From NCBI RefSeq assembly GCF_001425755.1, contig NZ_LMDH01000001.1, positions 189,619 to 253,618 on the forward strand: a stretch of DNA of 64,000 nt, given 5' to 3'. Below the pieces are notes generated by a model. It saw only the letters and a program-made list of their open reading frames with translations. It was not told the origin of the DNA and ran no database searches. This document shows positions 24,684 to 35,934 of the stretch, piece by piece. This stretch comes from Aeromicrobium sp. Root344 (GTDB taxonomy: Bacteria; Actinomycetota; Actinomycetes; Propionibacteriales; Nocardioidaceae). The translations under genes were made by a program, and so were the position numbers. Position 1 is the first letter of the stretch. Each line of letters begins with the position of its first letter.

Positions 24684-24812
24684 TCAGTCCCAGTCGATCG
24701 CGTACTGGACGACGTGCGACTGGGCGTGGCCGCTGGCAGCACTGGCGGCGGGGGCGATGCCCACGACTGCCAGGACCGACACGAATGCTGCGGCTACTAG
24801 ACGCTTGATCAC
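24684..24812 (-). CDS. 42-residue secreted peptide precursor
   Basis: GTG start, 42 codons. A clear signal peptide (IKRLVAAAFVSVLAVVGIAP, then the AxA site ASA) would leave a mature peptide of about 17 residues, ASGHAQSHVVQYAIDWD. GGGAG and CAGG lie 13 and 7 bases upstream. It stands alone between a terminator and the DUF2550 gene. I do not know a homologue with a function; an extracellular signal or wall-associated peptide is possible. It falls below usual gene-calling length limits. Confidence 0.55.
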   Translation of the reverse strand: MIKRLVAAAFVSVLAVVGIAPAASAASGHAQSHVVQYAIDWD

Positions 24813-24916
24813 AATGCACCTGCTCCCTTAGGAGGCGGGGATCCGCTCCTCTTGGCTCGATTCTCCCCCGGCCCCGCAGGACCGTCAACCGCTTTGAGAG
24901 AACCTGTACGTCCGCC

Positions 24917-25363
24917 TCAGAGCACGTTGTTGACCCGCTGCCCCGGTGGCGACGACTCGAGCCAGGACAGCAGGCCGGTCAAGGCGTTGGCGCTCATCGC
25001 GAACTGACGGACTCCCGCCGCGTTCTCGGTCGCGACGATCAGGTGACCGGCGTGAATCGCATGGACCTCGTGGCCGACCGGCTCACGCCGGCCCTCGATG
25101 TGCACGTCACCGCGGGTGAAGCGAAAGGTCGGACGAGGCGAGAGCGAGAACGTGCGGAACCACTCGAGCTCGGTGTCCTTGTAGACCGCAAGGCCCAGCA
25201 TCCAGCCCTTGGCCTGCGCCTCGGCCGACCGGTTGACGCTCATCTCGAACGTGCCGCCGGAGCGGGCCAGGATGCGGCGCCGCACCAGCAGCCCGACGAC
25301 CAGCAGGACCAGCAGGGCGAAGACGAACACCAGGGAGTCGACGAACCACATCCACAGTGGCAT
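24917..25363 (-). CDS. DUF2550 membrane protein downstream of the ATP synthase operon
   Basis: 148 residues. An N-terminal membrane helix (WFVDSLVFVFALLVLLVVGLL) is followed by a short basic cytoplasmic domain containing RRILARSGGTFEMSV, the conserved opening of DUF2550, and GWMLGLAVY. It follows atpC by 19 bases with GGAGGGAG 7 bases before the ATG, as Rv1312 follows atpC in M. tuberculosis. Role unknown; conserved position suggests a link to ATP synthase or the membrane. Confidence 0.88.
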   Translation of the reverse strand: MPLWMWFVDSLVFVFALLVLLVVGLLVRRRILARSGGTFEMSVNRSAEAQAKGWMLGLAVYKDTELEWFRTFSLSPRPTFRFTRGDVHIEGRREPVGHEVHAIHAGHLIVATENAAGVRQFAMSANALTGLLSWLESSPPGQRVNNVL

Positions 25364-25382
25364 CACGATCTCCCTCCGTTCG

Positions 25383-25759
25383 TCAGGACGCCTTGTCGAT
25401 GAGGCGCAGCTTCGCCTCGGCGCGCAGGACGGCGTCCTGGTCACCCTCGGACTGGGCTGCCTCGAGCTCGGCGCGCGTCGCGCTCGCGTCGACCTCGGAG
25501 GCGAGGAATGCGTCCTCACTCAGGATAGACACGTGGTTGTCGGCCACGGAGAGGAATCCCTCCGCGACCGCAGCACGTACGACCTCGCCGTCCGGCGGCT
25601 TGATCTCGACGACGCCCGGCACCAGCAGCGACAGCAGCGGCGCGTGGCCCGCCAGCACGCCGAGGTCTCCCTCGACCGTACGGGCGATGACCTGGCTCGC
25701 CTGCCCCGACCACACGACGCGGTCGGCGGCGACGAGCTCGATCTGCAAGAGGTCGGCCA

Positions 25760-25760
<1 letters not shown>
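25383..25760 (-). CDS. atpC: ATP synthase epsilon subunit
   Basis: 125 residues: the N-terminal beta-sandwich (LQIELVAADRVVWSG, GDLGVLAGHAPLLSLL) and a short helical C-terminal domain. It belongs to the central stalk and regulates ATPase activity. The ATG overlaps the atpD stop by one base. A longer upstream frame is excluded because it lies within atpD. Confidence 0.95.
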
Positions 25761-28167
<2,407 letters not shown>

Positions 28168-28169
28168 CG

Positions 28170-29816
28170 TCAGCCCCGCTTCTGCTTGACGATCTGCTCC
28201 TGCTCGACGTCTTCGTCGGACAGGGCCTCGAACTCCTCGTGACCCGCCTTGACGATGATCTGCTCGCCCTCGTGGGTCTCGAACTGCTTGAGGAACTCGG
28301 TGTAGGCACCCTCGAGCGCCTGCTCGTTGTCGTCCTCGAACCTGCCCGACTCACGGATCGCGTCGAGCACGGGACCGTGCGAACGCTTGAGGAAGTCGAG
28401 GAACTCGGTCTCGAACCGGCTCACGTCCTGCAGCGGCACGGGGTCGAGCTTGCCGGTCGTGGCGGCCCAGATCGAGACGACCTGGTTCTCGGTCGGGAAC
28501 GGCGCGTACTGACCCTGCTTGAACAGCTCCATGATGCGCTGACCACGGGCGAGCTGCTGCTTGGACGCGGCGTCGAGGTCGGACGCGAACATCGCGAACG
28601 CCTCCATCGCGCGGTACTGGGCGAGCTCGACCTTGAGCGAACCGGTGACGGCCTTCATCGACTTGGTCATCGCCGCACCACCGACGCGCGACACCGAGAT
28701 GCCGACGTCGACAGCAGGACGCTGGTTGGCGTTGAACAGGTCCGACTGCAGGAAGATCTGGCCGTCGGTGATCGAGATGACGTTGGTCGGGATGTAGGCC
28801 GACACGTCGTTGGCCTTCGTCTCGACGATCGGCAGGCCCGTCATCGAGCCGGCGCCCAGCTCGTCGCTGAGCTTGGCGCAACGCTCGAGCAGCCGCGAGT
28901 GCAGGTAGAACACGTCACCGGGGTATGCCTCGCGGCCCGGCGGGCGGCGCAGCAGCAGTGACACGGCGCGGTAGGCCTCGGCCTGCTTGGACAGGTCGTC
29001 GAACACGATGAGGACGTGCTTGCCCTCGTACATCCAGTGCTGGCCGATGGCCGAGCCGGTGTAGGGGGCGAGGTACTTGAAGCCCGCCGAGTCGGACGCG
29101 GGGGCCGCGACGATCGTGGTGTACTCCAGCGCGCCGGCCTCTTCGAGCGCACCACGGATGCCCGCGATGGTCGAGCCCTTCTGGCCGATGCCGACGTAGA
29201 TGCAGCGGACCTGCTTCTCCGGGTCGCCCGACGCCCAGAACTCCTTCTGGTTGATGATCGTGTCGATCGCGATCGCGGTCTTGCCGGTCTGGCGGTCACC
29301 GATGATCAGCTGGCGCTGGCCACGGCCGATCGGCGTCAGCGAGTCGATCGACTTGAGGCCGGTCATCATGGGCTCGTGCACGCTCTTGCGCTGCATGACG
29401 TTGGGGGCCTGGAGCTCGAGCGCGCGGCGCTCGGTGGTCTCGATGTCGCCGAGTCCGTCGATCGGGTTGCCGAGCGGGTCCACGACGCGACCGAGGTAGT
29501 TGTCGCCGACGGGCACCGAGAGCACCTCACCGGTGCGGCGTACGGTCTGGCCCTCTTCGATGCCGGAGAACTCACCGAGGATGACGACACCGATCTCACG
29601 GACGTCCAGGTTGAGCGCGAGGCCCAGCGTGCCGTCCTCGAACTCGAGCAGCTCGTTGGCCATCGCCGAGGGCAGTCCCTCGACGCGCGCGATGCCGTCA
29701 CCGGCCTCGGCGACGACGCCGACCTCTTCGGTCGCAGCAGCGCTCGGCTTGTAGTCGGCCACGAACTTCTGCAATGCGTCGCGGATCTCGTCCGGACGGA
29801 TCGTGAGTTCCGCCAT
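28170..29816 (-). CDS. atpA: ATP synthase alpha subunit
   Basis: 548 residues. P-loop GDRQTGKT, the alpha-specific Arg finger in ISVSRVGG and a C-terminal extension of about 30 residues ([19 protein letters not shown] and onward). That kind of extension is known in mycobacteria, where it suppresses ATP hydrolysis; whether this one does is untested. Non-catalytic nucleotide-binding subunit of F1. Confidence 0.97.
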   Translation of the reverse strand: MAELTIRPDEIRDALQKFVADYKPSAAATEEVGVVAEAGDGIARVEGLPSAMANELLEFEDGTLGLALNLDVREIGVVILGEFSGIEEGQTVRRTGEVLSVPVGDNYLGRVVDPLGNPIDGLGDIETTERRALELQAPNVMQRKSVHEPMMTGLKSIDSLTPIGRGQRQLIIGDRQTGKTAIAIDTIINQKEFWASGDPEKQVRCIYVGIGQKGSTIAGIRGALEEAGALEYTTIVAAPASDSAGFKYLAPYTGSAIGQHWMYEGKHVLIVFDDLSKQAEAYRAVSLLLRRPPGREAYPGDVFYLHSRLLERCAKLSDELGAGSMTGLPIVETKANDVSAYIPTNVISITDGQIFLQSDLFNANQRPAVDVGISVSRVGGAAMTKSMKAVTGSLKVELAQYRAMEAFAMFASDLDAASKQQLARGQRIMELFKQGQYAPFPTENQVVSIWAATTGKLDPVPLQDVSRFETEFLDFLKRSHGPVLDAIRESGRFEDDNEQALEGAYTEFLKQFETHEGEQIIVKAGHEEFEALSDEDVEQEQIVKQKRG

Positions 29817-29848
29817 GTGTGTGCCTGCCTTCTTGTTCGGTGAGTGAT

Positions 29849-30649
29849 CTAGCCTGCAAGACGCCGGCGGGCGACTTCGAGGCGAGTGGACATGGTGCCG
29901 TCGACGACCTCGTCACCGACGGAGACGGCAATGCCTCCGACGACCGAGGGATCGACGACGATGTTGAGGTGGACGTCGCGTCCGTACTTCTTGGCGAGGG
30001 CCTTCGCGAGACGGGTCTTCTCGGCGTCAGCCAGGTCGTAGGCCACCCGCACCTCGGCGAGCAGCCGGCTGCGGCGTGCGGCGACGGTCTCGCCGAAGGT
30101 CGACAGGACCTTCTCGAACGATCCCGTGCGAGCCGCGGCGGCCTGGGTCGCCAGTGCCAGCGTGGCGCCGGTGACCTTGCCCTCGAGGATCGAGGCCAAC
30201 AGTGCGCCCTTGGCGTCCGCCGGGATGCCCCGGTCGGACACGACCTGCCGCAGGTCGGCGTCGGACCGGACGATCCGCTCGACCTCGAACAGCTCGGTCT
30301 CGAGCGCGTCGAGCTCACCGGCCGCGTCAGCGGCAGCGACCTCGGCGGCGACGCCGGCGGTCTCGAGACCATCGGTCAGGTCACGCATCGACGCCCATCG
30401 ACCGCTGACCGCGGCGTTGAGCACCGTCAGCGTGTCGGCGCCGATCTGGCCACCGAACACCTGCTTGGCGAGCCCCACCTTGGCCTCGGCCTCGGTCGAC
30501 GGGTCGGTCAGCACGCGGCGAAGCGCTGGAGCGCCGTCCAGCGTCGAGACGACGCCGAACAGCTCCGCTCCGAGGTCGCCGGCCTTGCCCTTCGCCGCAT
30601 CGACTGCGGCGAGGACGTCGACCAGGGACTTCGCTGAAATGCCTCGCAT
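29849..30649 (-). CDS. atpH: ATP synthase delta subunit
   Basis: 266 residues, longer than the 180 of E. coli but usual for non-mycobacterial actinobacteria, which keep delta separate from b. The C-terminal half ([27 protein letters not shown]) is the conserved delta/OSCP end. Part of the stator linking F1 to subunit b. The ATG overlaps the atpF stop by one base (TGATG). Confidence 0.95.
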   Translation of the reverse strand: MRGISAKSLVDVLAAVDAAKGKAGDLGAELFGVVSTLDGAPALRRVLTDPSTEAEAKVGLAKQVFGGQIGADTLTVLNAAVSGRWASMRDLTDGLETAGVAAEVAAADAAGELDALETELFEVERIVRSDADLRQVVSDRGIPADAKGALLASILEGKVTGATLALATQAAAARTGSFEKVLSTFGETVAARRSRLLAEVRVAYDLADAEKTRLAKALAKKYGRDVHLNIVVDPSVVGGIAVSVGDEVVDGTMSTRLEVARRRLAG

Positions 30650-31194
30650 CAGTTGGCCGACTCCTCGAGCTCGGCGATGAACCGCTCGACGGTGCGCTTC
30701 TGGCGTGCGTCGTCATCGAGGGACTCGCCCACGATGCGTCCGGCCAGCTGCGTGGCCATCGAGCCGACCTCGCCCTTGAGCTGCGCGAGCACCTGTGCAC
30801 GCTCGGCCTCGACCTGCGCGTGCGCCGTCGAGGTGATGCGCTCCGCCTCGGCCTGCGCCTGGGCGCGGAGCTCGGCAATGATCTGCGCGCCCTGCTCCTT
30901 GGCCTCTTCGCGGATCGCCGCAGCCTCGTGACGGGCCCCGGCGAGCTGCTCGTTGTACTTGTCGAGAGCGGCCTTGGCTTCCTTCTGGGCTGCCTGGGCC
31001 TCCTCGATACCGCCCTCGATCGCGGCGGTGCGCTCGGCATAGGCCTTCTCGAACGCCGGGATGACGAGCTTCTTCAGGAGGAAGAAGATCAACCCGAAGA
31101 CGATCAGACTGATGACGATCTCGGGCGTGTGCGGGATCAGAGGATTGGTGTCCTCCGGTTCCGCCGCCGCGAGAGCGAGACGTGACGTGATCAT
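30649..31194 (-). CDS. atpF: ATP synthase subunit b
   Basis: 181 residues. A single N-terminal membrane helix (PEIVISLIVFGLIFFLLKKLVIPAFEKAYAERT region) is followed by a long hydrophilic coiled coil (AQAAQKEAKAALDKYNEQLAGARHEA and onward). Peripheral stalk of the enzyme. The start MITSRLAL was selected because the longer frame overlaps atpE and has non-coding composition. Confidence 0.95.
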   Translation of the reverse strand: MITSRLALAAAEPEDTNPLIPHTPEIVISLIVFGLIFFLLKKLVIPAFEKAYAERTAAIEGGIEEAQAAQKEAKAALDKYNEQLAGARHEAAAIREEAKEQGAQIIAELRAQAQAEAERITSTAHAQVEAERAQVLAQLKGEVGSMATQLAGRIVGESLDDDARQKRTVERFIAELEESAN

Positions 31195-31222
31195 GGGCGT
31201 GCCTTCTGTCGAGGTGTCGGGA

Positions 31223-31447
31223 TCAGGTGTTCGACGACTTGAGGACGAACGCCAGGGCCAGGCCGATGATGAAGAACTGCTCGGCGAGGACGAAGCCCAG
31301 GATGGCGATCTGGCGCAGCTTGCCCTCAGCCTCGGGCTGACGGGCGACACCGGTGACGAACGCGGCGAAGATCAGGCCGACGCCGATACCGGGGCCGATC
31401 GCGGCGAGGCCGAGACCGACCATGTTCAGAGTGCCGATGGACTCCAC
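31223..31447 (-). CDS. atpE: ATP synthase subunit c
   Basis: 74 residues, two helices with polar loop ARQPEAEGK. The first helix has the Gly motif [14 protein letters not shown], and the ion-binding carboxylate is Glu56 in [10 protein letters not shown]. Ligands for sodium are not evident, so proton coupling is expected. Forms the rotor ring; in mycobacteria the bedaquiline target. Confidence 0.97.
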   Translation of the reverse strand: MESIGTLNMVGLGLAAIGPGIGVGLIFAAFVTGVARQPEAEGKLRQIAILGFVLAEQFFIIGLALAFVLKSSNT

Positions 31448-31544
31448 GGCATTTCCTTTCGTTGTGACGCTCGAGCGAGCGTCGCTGGTGGGGCGTATCT
31501 GGTGGATCTGGTGAAGCGTATGAAGTTGTGGGTCTGGGGTGTGC

Positions 31545-32345
31545 TCAGTGCTCGTCTGCGAGCGCCTCGCCGATGTACATCGACGACAGCAGGGTGAAGA
31601 CGTAGGCCTGGAGGAACATGATCAGGATCTCCAGGAAGCTGATCGCGATCGCCAGGAGCGACGACACCAGGCCGGCGGGCAACGCCAGCGAGTTGTCGGA
31701 GTGCAGCAGCAGGTAGGACCCGCCGAGCGAGAACAGGATCAGCAGCAGGTGGCCGGCGAACATCGTCGCGAACAGACGCAGTGTCAGCGTGATGGGGCGC
31801 AGCAGGATGTTGGACAGGAACTCCAGCGGCACGAGCAGCAGGAGGATGGGGCCCTTCATGCCGCCCGGCACGGTCTCGTGCTTGAGGTAGCCGAGGAAGC
31901 CCTTCTTCTTGATGCCTGCGCCGTTGTAGACCAACCAGCTCAGGATCGCGATGGCCAGCGGGTAGCCGATGTGGGACATCGACGGGAACTGGAGGAACGG
32001 GAAGAGGCCATAGAAGTTGTTGACCAGCACGAACAGGAAGATCGTGAACAGATAGGGCACGAAGCGCATGAACTCGGCCGAGCCGATGTTCTCGCGGGCG
32101 ATGCCGTTGCGGACGAAGCCGTAGACCAGCTCGCCGGCGAACTGCATGCGACCCGGGACGACCGCGGCCGGTCGAGCCATCGTGCTGAACAGCCCGACGA
32201 TCACGAACAGCGACAGGACCACGAGCAGCATGGGCTTGGTGACGCCGAACTCGCCGAAGTGGAACACCGCGGGCAGGTCGAAGTCCTTGGGTCCAGGGCT
32301 GGGCGGCTCTGCCGATGCGGCAAAAGCGGTCAAGGCGAGAGTCAC
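31545..32345 (-). CDS. atpB: ATP synthase subunit a
   Basis: 266 residues, five or six membrane helices. The essential Arg is in [13 protein letters not shown], and the C-terminal helix [19 protein letters not shown] with Glu and Gln lines the proton half-channels. The N-terminus ([15 protein letters not shown]) looks like a short signal peptide. GTG start with GAAGG at good spacing. Follows atpI after a 140-base gap with a hairpin. Confidence 0.96.
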   Translation of the reverse strand: MTLALTAFAASAEPPSPGPKDFDLPAVFHFGEFGVTKPMLLVVLSLFVIVGLFSTMARPAAVVPGRMQFAGELVYGFVRNGIARENIGSAEFMRFVPYLFTIFLFVLVNNFYGLFPFLQFPSMSHIGYPLAIAILSWLVYNGAGIKKKGFLGYLKHETVPGGMKGPILLLLVPLEFLSNILLRPITLTLRLFATMFAGHLLLILFSLGGSYLLLHSDNSLALPAGLVSSLLAIAISFLEILIMFLQAYVFTLLSSMYIGEALADEH

Positions 32346-32431
32346 TCGGTCACCTTCGTGTCATGGCGTGGTCGCCTGCGACTCATCGTCGATCAGGCAT
32401 ACGGCCAGCGTCATTGTCGTGCGACATGTTC

Positions 32432-32450
32432 TCCGGCCCCGAGGGCCGGA
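32432..32450. terminator. GC-rich hairpin between atpI and atpB
   Basis: TCCGGCCC-CGA-GGGCCGGA, a perfect 8-bp stem in the 140-base gap. It may attenuate, or mark an mRNA processing point, separating atpI expression from the structural genes. Confidence 0.45.
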
Positions 32451-32485
32451 TGGTTGGTCGCAGTCCAGAGGTTATCAGGGCTACC

Positions 32486-32887
32486 TCAGTCGCTGTTACC
32501 CAGGTCATAGGTGGGTACACGCTCGCGTCGAAACGCGAGGATCTGCAGGAGGGTCCAGGCGAGCGAAGCGGCGATCGCGGCGACCCCGAACCACCGCGAG
32601 TCGACGTGGGTGGCCACGCCCCCGACGTCGAACAGCAGGACCAGGACGACCAGCATCGCGGCGGCCTTGGTGGTGAAGAACCCAAGGGCCACGGGCAGCG
32701 ACAGCGTCGCACTGGCCTTGACCAGCGGGCTCAGCACGACCGGCGTCGAGCCGAGGAACAGGACCACGACCAGGCCACCGATCACGGCGCCGAGGACACC
32801 GTCACCGCCGGCCACGACACCTGCGACGGCCGCGATGACCGCCGTCACCACGAGCACGGGCAGCAGCACCGGACGCAAGGCATTCAT
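32486..32887 (-). CDS. atpI: ATP synthase-associated membrane protein AtpI
   Basis: 133 residues with four predicted membrane helices (VLLPVLVVTAVIAAVAGVVAGG, GAVIGGLVVVLFLG and two more). Its place just before atpB fits AtpI, the assembly helper for the c-ring; sequence conservation in this family is low. Its AUG overlaps the stop of a 27-codon ORF and lies inside a 15-bp hairpin with its ribosome site GGAGG, so translation probably depends on translation of that ORF. Confidence 0.8.
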   Translation of the reverse strand: MNALRPVLLPVLVVTAVIAAVAGVVAGGDGVLGAVIGGLVVVLFLGSTPVVLSPLVKASATLSLPVALGFFTTKAAAMLVVLVLLFDVGGVATHVDSRWFGVAAIAASLAWTLLQILAFRRERVPTYDLGNSD

Positions 32888-32967
32888 GCCGTCACCTCCA
32901 AAGGAAGGGCACGATACGGAGGCGACGGCATGACTGCCACATTGTTCACTCGCTGACGCTCGTTCAT
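32884..32967 (-). CDS. 27-codon coupling ORF between wecA and atpI (copy A)
   Basis: ATG-initiated. The ATG overlaps the wecA stop (ATGA) and its TGA overlaps the atpI ATG (ATGA). The peptide contains ERQRV, MPSPPYR and ends EVTA; the paralogous ORF between sua5 and wecA shares these blocks. The 3' half encodes both arms of a hairpin that sequesters the atpI ribosome site. It behaves as a translational coupler, whether or not the peptide itself has a function. Confidence 0.6.
   Translation of the reverse strand: MNERQRVNNVAVMPSPPYRALPLEVTA
32885..32932 (-). promoter_or_regulatory. Hairpin hiding the atpI ribosome site and AUG
   Basis: On the mRNA strand, CATGCCGTCGCCTCC (from 32932) pairs over 15 bases with GGAGGTGACGGCATG (ending at 32885) with one G-U pair and an 18-base loop. 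The 3' arm is exactly the Shine-Dalgarno sequence plus AUG of atpI. Confidence 0.6.
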
Positions 32968-34088
32968 GAGGACCAGACCTTCTCTTCGAGCTTGGGCAGC
33001 AGGAACACCGCTGCGATCGTGATGACGGCGAGGGTGGCGAACCCGGCGATCGACTGCCATCCGCTGAACAGGCTGATGACGACGCTGCCGAACGCGACGA
33101 GGCCCGCGAAGGCGTACATCAGCAGGACGGCGCGGCGGTGCGAGTGGCCGATCTCGAGCAGCCGGTGATGGATGTGCATCTTGTCGGGGCTGAACGGCGA
33201 GCGGCCCGCGCGGGTGCGGCGGACGACCGCGAGCGCCAGGTCGACGAACGGCACCACGAGGATCGCGAACGGCAGGATCAACGGCAGCAGTGATGGCAGG
33301 AAGCTGTTCTGCGCTCCCCCGATGCCCTCGGAGATGCTCGTCGCCGGGAACTGGCCCGTGAGGCTGATCGACGAGCAGGCCAGCACGAAGCCGATCAGCA
33401 TCGAGCCGGAGTCGCCGATGAACATCCGGGCGGGGAAGAAGTTGTGCGGCAGGATGCCGATGCATGCGCCGGCCAGCGCGGCCGTCAGCAGGGCCGCGGC
33501 GATCGCGCGGGTCTCGCCGTTCTCGACCGCGAGCACGAAGGCGTACGCGAAGAAGGCCACGGCGCCGATCGCGACCATGCCGGCGGCGAGGCCGTCGAGT
33601 CCGTCGACGAAGTTGACCGCGTTGGCGGTGCCGACGATCAGCAGGACCGTGAAGATCAACGCCTGCGCCTGGTCGAGGCCGATGTAGTTGCCGTAGAGCG
33701 GCAGGTAGACGAACTGCACCCCTTGCGCGACGACGATGACGCCGGCCAGGACCTGGCCCGCGAACTTGCTCAAGGCGTCGAGCTCGTAGAGGTCGTCCAC
33801 GATGCCGACGACGCAGACCACGGTGCCGCCCAGCACCACCGCCCGCGCGTCCTTGAAGACCCCGTCGTCGGCCATCGAGAGGAACGGCAGGTGGGTCGCG
33901 ACGAGGTAGGCGGCGATGAGGCCGCCCAGCATCGCCGGCCCGCCGAAGTAGGGCGTCGGGATCGCGTGCACGTCACGGTCGCGGACCCTGGCCACGGCGC
34001 CGAAGCGATAGGCCAGCATGCGGGCGATCGACGCGAGGAGATAGGTCACCCCCAGCGCGATCCCGAAGACGACCAGGTATTCCCTCAT
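32964..34088 (-). CDS. wecA: WecA-type undecaprenyl-phosphate GlcNAc-1-phosphate transferase
   Basis: 374 residues, about eleven membrane helices, MraY/WecA family. Conserved active-site segments: AIPTPYFGGPAMLGG, VVGIVDDLYELDALSKF, TANAVNFVDGLDGLAAG, MFIGDSGSMLIGF and the MHIHHRLLEIGHSHRR loop that marks WecA-like enzymes. It transfers GlcNAc-1-P (or a related sugar) to decaprenyl/undecaprenyl phosphate, starting arabinogalactan-linker or teichoic-type polymer synthesis. The order sua5-wecA-atpI is conserved in mycobacteria (Rv1301-rfe-Rv1303). Here each junction carries an extra short coupling ORF. Confidence 0.93.
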   Translation of the reverse strand: MREYLVVFGIALGVTYLLASIARMLAYRFGAVARVRDRDVHAIPTPYFGGPAMLGGLIAAYLVATHLPFLSMADDGVFKDARAVVLGGTVVCVVGIVDDLYELDALSKFAGQVLAGVIVVAQGVQFVYLPLYGNYIGLDQAQALIFTVLLIVGTANAVNFVDGLDGLAAGMVAIGAVAFFAYAFVLAVENGETRAIAAALLTAALAGACIGILPHNFFPARMFIGDSGSMLIGFVLACSSISLTGQFPATSISEGIGGAQNSFLPSLLPLILPFAILVVPFVDLALAVVRRTRAGRSPFSPDKMHIHHRLLEIGHSHRRAVLLMYAFAGLVAFGSVVISLFSGWQSIAGFATLAVITIAAVFLLPKLEEKVWSS

Positions 34089-34174
34089 GCCGTCACCTCC
34101 CTGAAAAGCCCACGATACGGAGATGACGGCATGAGCCCTGCCTCATTGGTCACTCGCTGGCGCTCGCTCCGCAC
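34085..34174 (-). CDS. 29-codon coupling ORF between sua5 and wecA (copy B)
   Basis: GTG-initiated. The GTG shares its first base with the sua5 TAG stop (TAGTG) and its TGA overlaps the wecA ATG (ATGA), so it fills the junction exactly. The peptide has ERQRV, MPSSPYR and a terminal EVTA like copy A. Relative to A the core has one in-frame codon insertion and two synonymous changes besides several replacements. Confidence 0.6.
   Translation of the reverse strand: MRSERQRVTNEAGLMPSSPYRGLFREVTA
34086..34133 (-). promoter_or_regulatory. Hairpin hiding the wecA ribosome site and AUG
   Basis: CATGCCGTCATCTCC pairs over 15 bases with GGAGGTGACGGCATG (one G-U pair, at a different position in sequence from copy A), with an 18-base loop. 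The 3' arm contains the wecA ribosome site and AUG. Confidence 0.6.
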
Positions 34175-34824
34175 TAGGCCAGGTCTTCCGGGGGCTCGAT
34201 CGTGTTGTTGTAGGTGTGGAGCGTTTCCAAGGAGATCGAGCCGGCCCGTAGGACGCGCGGGGTCGAGCCGGTGGCGTCGAGGATCGTGGAGGGTACGCCC
34301 GACCGGCTCGGCCCGCCGTCGAGGTAGACCGCGACGCGTCCGCCCAGCATGTCCTCGGCGGCGTCGATCGTCAGCGCGGCCGGATCGCCCGTCGTGTTGG
34401 CGCTGCTGACCGCGAGCGGCCCGGTCTGCTTGAGGAGGGCGAGCGCGCGGGCGTCGTCGGGCATGCGTACGGCGACCGTGTTGTGGGTCTCGCCGAGGTC
34501 CCACGTCAGCGACGGCTGCTGCCGGCAGATCACCGTGAGCGGGCCCGGCCAGAGAGCCTCGACCGTCGACCGCAACCACGAGGGGATGTCGATCGCCAGG
34601 GCGTCGAGCGTCGTCGGGGCGCCGACGAGCACCGGCGGCGGCATCTGGCGGCCACGGCCCTTGGCGTCGAGCAGGTTCTGCACCGCGCGCGGGTTGAAGG
34701 CGTCGGCGGCGATGCCGTAGACCGTGTCGGTGGGCAGCACGACCAGCTTGCCCTCCTCGAGCGCGGCCTGCGCTGCGGCGAGCCCGCGATCGAACTCCTC
34801 GTCCACGCTGCAGTCGAACTTCAC
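34174..34824 (-). CDS. L-threonylcarbamoyladenylate synthase (Sua5/YrdC)
   Basis: 216 residues, YrdC/Sua5 domain: LVVLPTDTVYGIAADAF, the KGR nucleotide site, PGPLTVICR, VAVRMPDD and PLAVSSANTTG. It makes threonylcarbamoyl-AMP from Thr, bicarbonate and ATP for t6A37 tRNA modification. GTG start; TAGGAT lies 6 bases upstream, indicating a leaderless mRNA that begins the sua5-wecA-atp run. Equivalent to Rv1301, which normally follows prmC directly; here about 11 kb separates them. Confidence 0.93.
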   Translation of the reverse strand: MKFDCSVDEEFDRGLAAAQAALEEGKLVVLPTDTVYGIAADAFNPRAVQNLLDAKGRGRQMPPPVLVGAPTTLDALAIDIPSWLRSTVEALWPGPLTVICRQQPSLTWDLGETHNTVAVRMPDDARALALLKQTGPLAVSSANTTGDPAALTIDAAEDMLGGRVAVYLDGGPSRSGVPSTILDATGSTPRVLRAGSISLETLHTYNNTIEPPEDLA

Positions 34825-34830
34825 CCGGTC

Positions 34831-34836
34831 ATCCTA
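34831..34836 (-). promoter_or_regulatory. Leaderless -10 element of sua5
   Basis: TAGGAT on the minus strand, 6 bases before the GTG start. Confidence 0.55.
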
Positions 34837-34845
34837 GGCCGTCGT

Positions 34846-35388
34846 TCAGAACCAGCTGACCTGGTGCAACAGGAAGGCGATCGCGAGGAACTGGATGAGG
34901 CGCCCGGTGAACACCGTGGTGAGGAACAACCACTGCGGCTGCTTGGAGGCGCCGGCCAGGATCGTGACGATCGCGAGCGGCGGGACTCCGATCAGGGACG
35001 ACATGAAGGCCGTGAGCCCGCCGGAGTAGGGGCGGTCGAGCAACGAGAGCAACCAGTCGCTGACCTTCTTGATCCACTTCGCGAAGCGCGTCTGGGCGAA
35101 GCTGTGCCCCACACTCCGGGACATCGCCGCCACCCGGTTGCGCGGCGGCTTGGGATTGACCATCCGGATCTTGTTGGTGCCCTTGCGTGCGAGCTGGAAC
35201 ACGAACGCCTTGCCGACGGTCGTCGCGGCGACGTGGATGAGGATCAAGAGCGCGAGGAACGGCTTGCTGTTGACCGTGGCGCCCATCGTGACGACGTAGA
35301 CCTCGGCGTTGACGAACACCGGCAGCAACGCCGCGCCGATGCCGACGGCGATGGCAGCACCGATCAGTGCCAGTTCTTCGCCGCCCAT
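34846..35388 (-). CDS. Small multi-span membrane protein, YqaA/VTT-like
   Basis: 180 residues with about four helices. The segment GVPPLAIVTILAGASKQPQWLFLTT plus the Gly-Arg in FTGRLIQF resembles the YqaA/DedA (VTT, SNARE-associated) membrane proteins. DedA relatives are lipid-carrier flippases; this short relative is uncharacterised. It lies between the mce operon and sua5 on the same strand, with a ribosome site AAGGAGG close to the ATG at 35388. Confidence 0.65.
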   Translation of the reverse strand: MGGEELALIGAAIAVGIGAALLPVFVNAEVYVVTMGATVNSKPFLALLILIHVAATTVGKAFVFQLARKGTNKIRMVNPKPPRNRVAAMSRSVGHSFAQTRFAKWIKKVSDWLLSLLDRPYSGGLTAFMSSLIGVPPLAIVTILAGASKQPQWLFLTTVFTGRLIQFLAIAFLLHQVSWF

Positions 35389-35421
35389 AAGGAGGCCAAC
35401 ACTATCCGCGCGCCGACGATT

Positions 35422-35934
35422 TCAGCGCAGCGCCACCTTGTCGACGAGCCACCGGCCGCCGCGCTCCACCAACGTCATGACGACACGATTGCGCTCGGTG
35501 CGCTTCTTGCTGTCCGTCCCGTTGACGATCGACTGGTTCACGAACAGCAGCACGTCGACCTCGTGCCGGGAGCGTGCGGTGGCCGCCGACTCCGCCACGG
35601 TGCCGGTCGCGCGGGCCTTCAGGGTCGTGATGACGTCGCGCAACGGCTTGTTGGCCTGGGCGTACTCCTTGGCGAACGACGCCGTCGCGCCGTCGTCGAC
35701 CCACGCGTGGTCCTGGTCGAGGCTGGAGTAGTCGTACGTCGTCAGGTCGACCGCGTAGGTCTCGGCAGCATCCCTCGCGTCCAGCTCGGCCCGCCTCAGG
35801 CCTGCGTCGCCGCGGGCGCCCGACCACATCACCGCCAGCACGACGGTCGCGGCCAGCAGCACGACGACTGCTGCCCACAACCAGACGGTGGCGCGCGCCG
35901 GTCCACGCACGACCCGCCGCTCGGCGCCGGTCAC
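35422..35934 (-). CDS. Mce-associated membrane protein
   Basis: 170 residues. One N-terminal helix (WLWAAVVVLLAATVVLAVMW) and an extracytoplasmic domain of the Mam type (SFAKEYAQANKPLRDVITTLKARATG, VDVLLFVNQSI, WLVDKVALR) that accompanies mce operons. The GTG start overlaps the mceF stop. Mam proteins stabilise or assist Mce complexes. Last gene of the operon. Confidence 0.85.
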   Translation of the reverse strand: MTGAERRVVRGPARATVWLWAAVVVLLAATVVLAVMWSGARGDAGLRRAELDARDAAETYAVDLTTYDYSSLDQDHAWVDDGATASFAKEYAQANKPLRDVITTLKARATGTVAESAATARSRHEVDVLLFVNQSIVNGTDSKKRTERNRVVMTLVERGGRWLVDKVALR

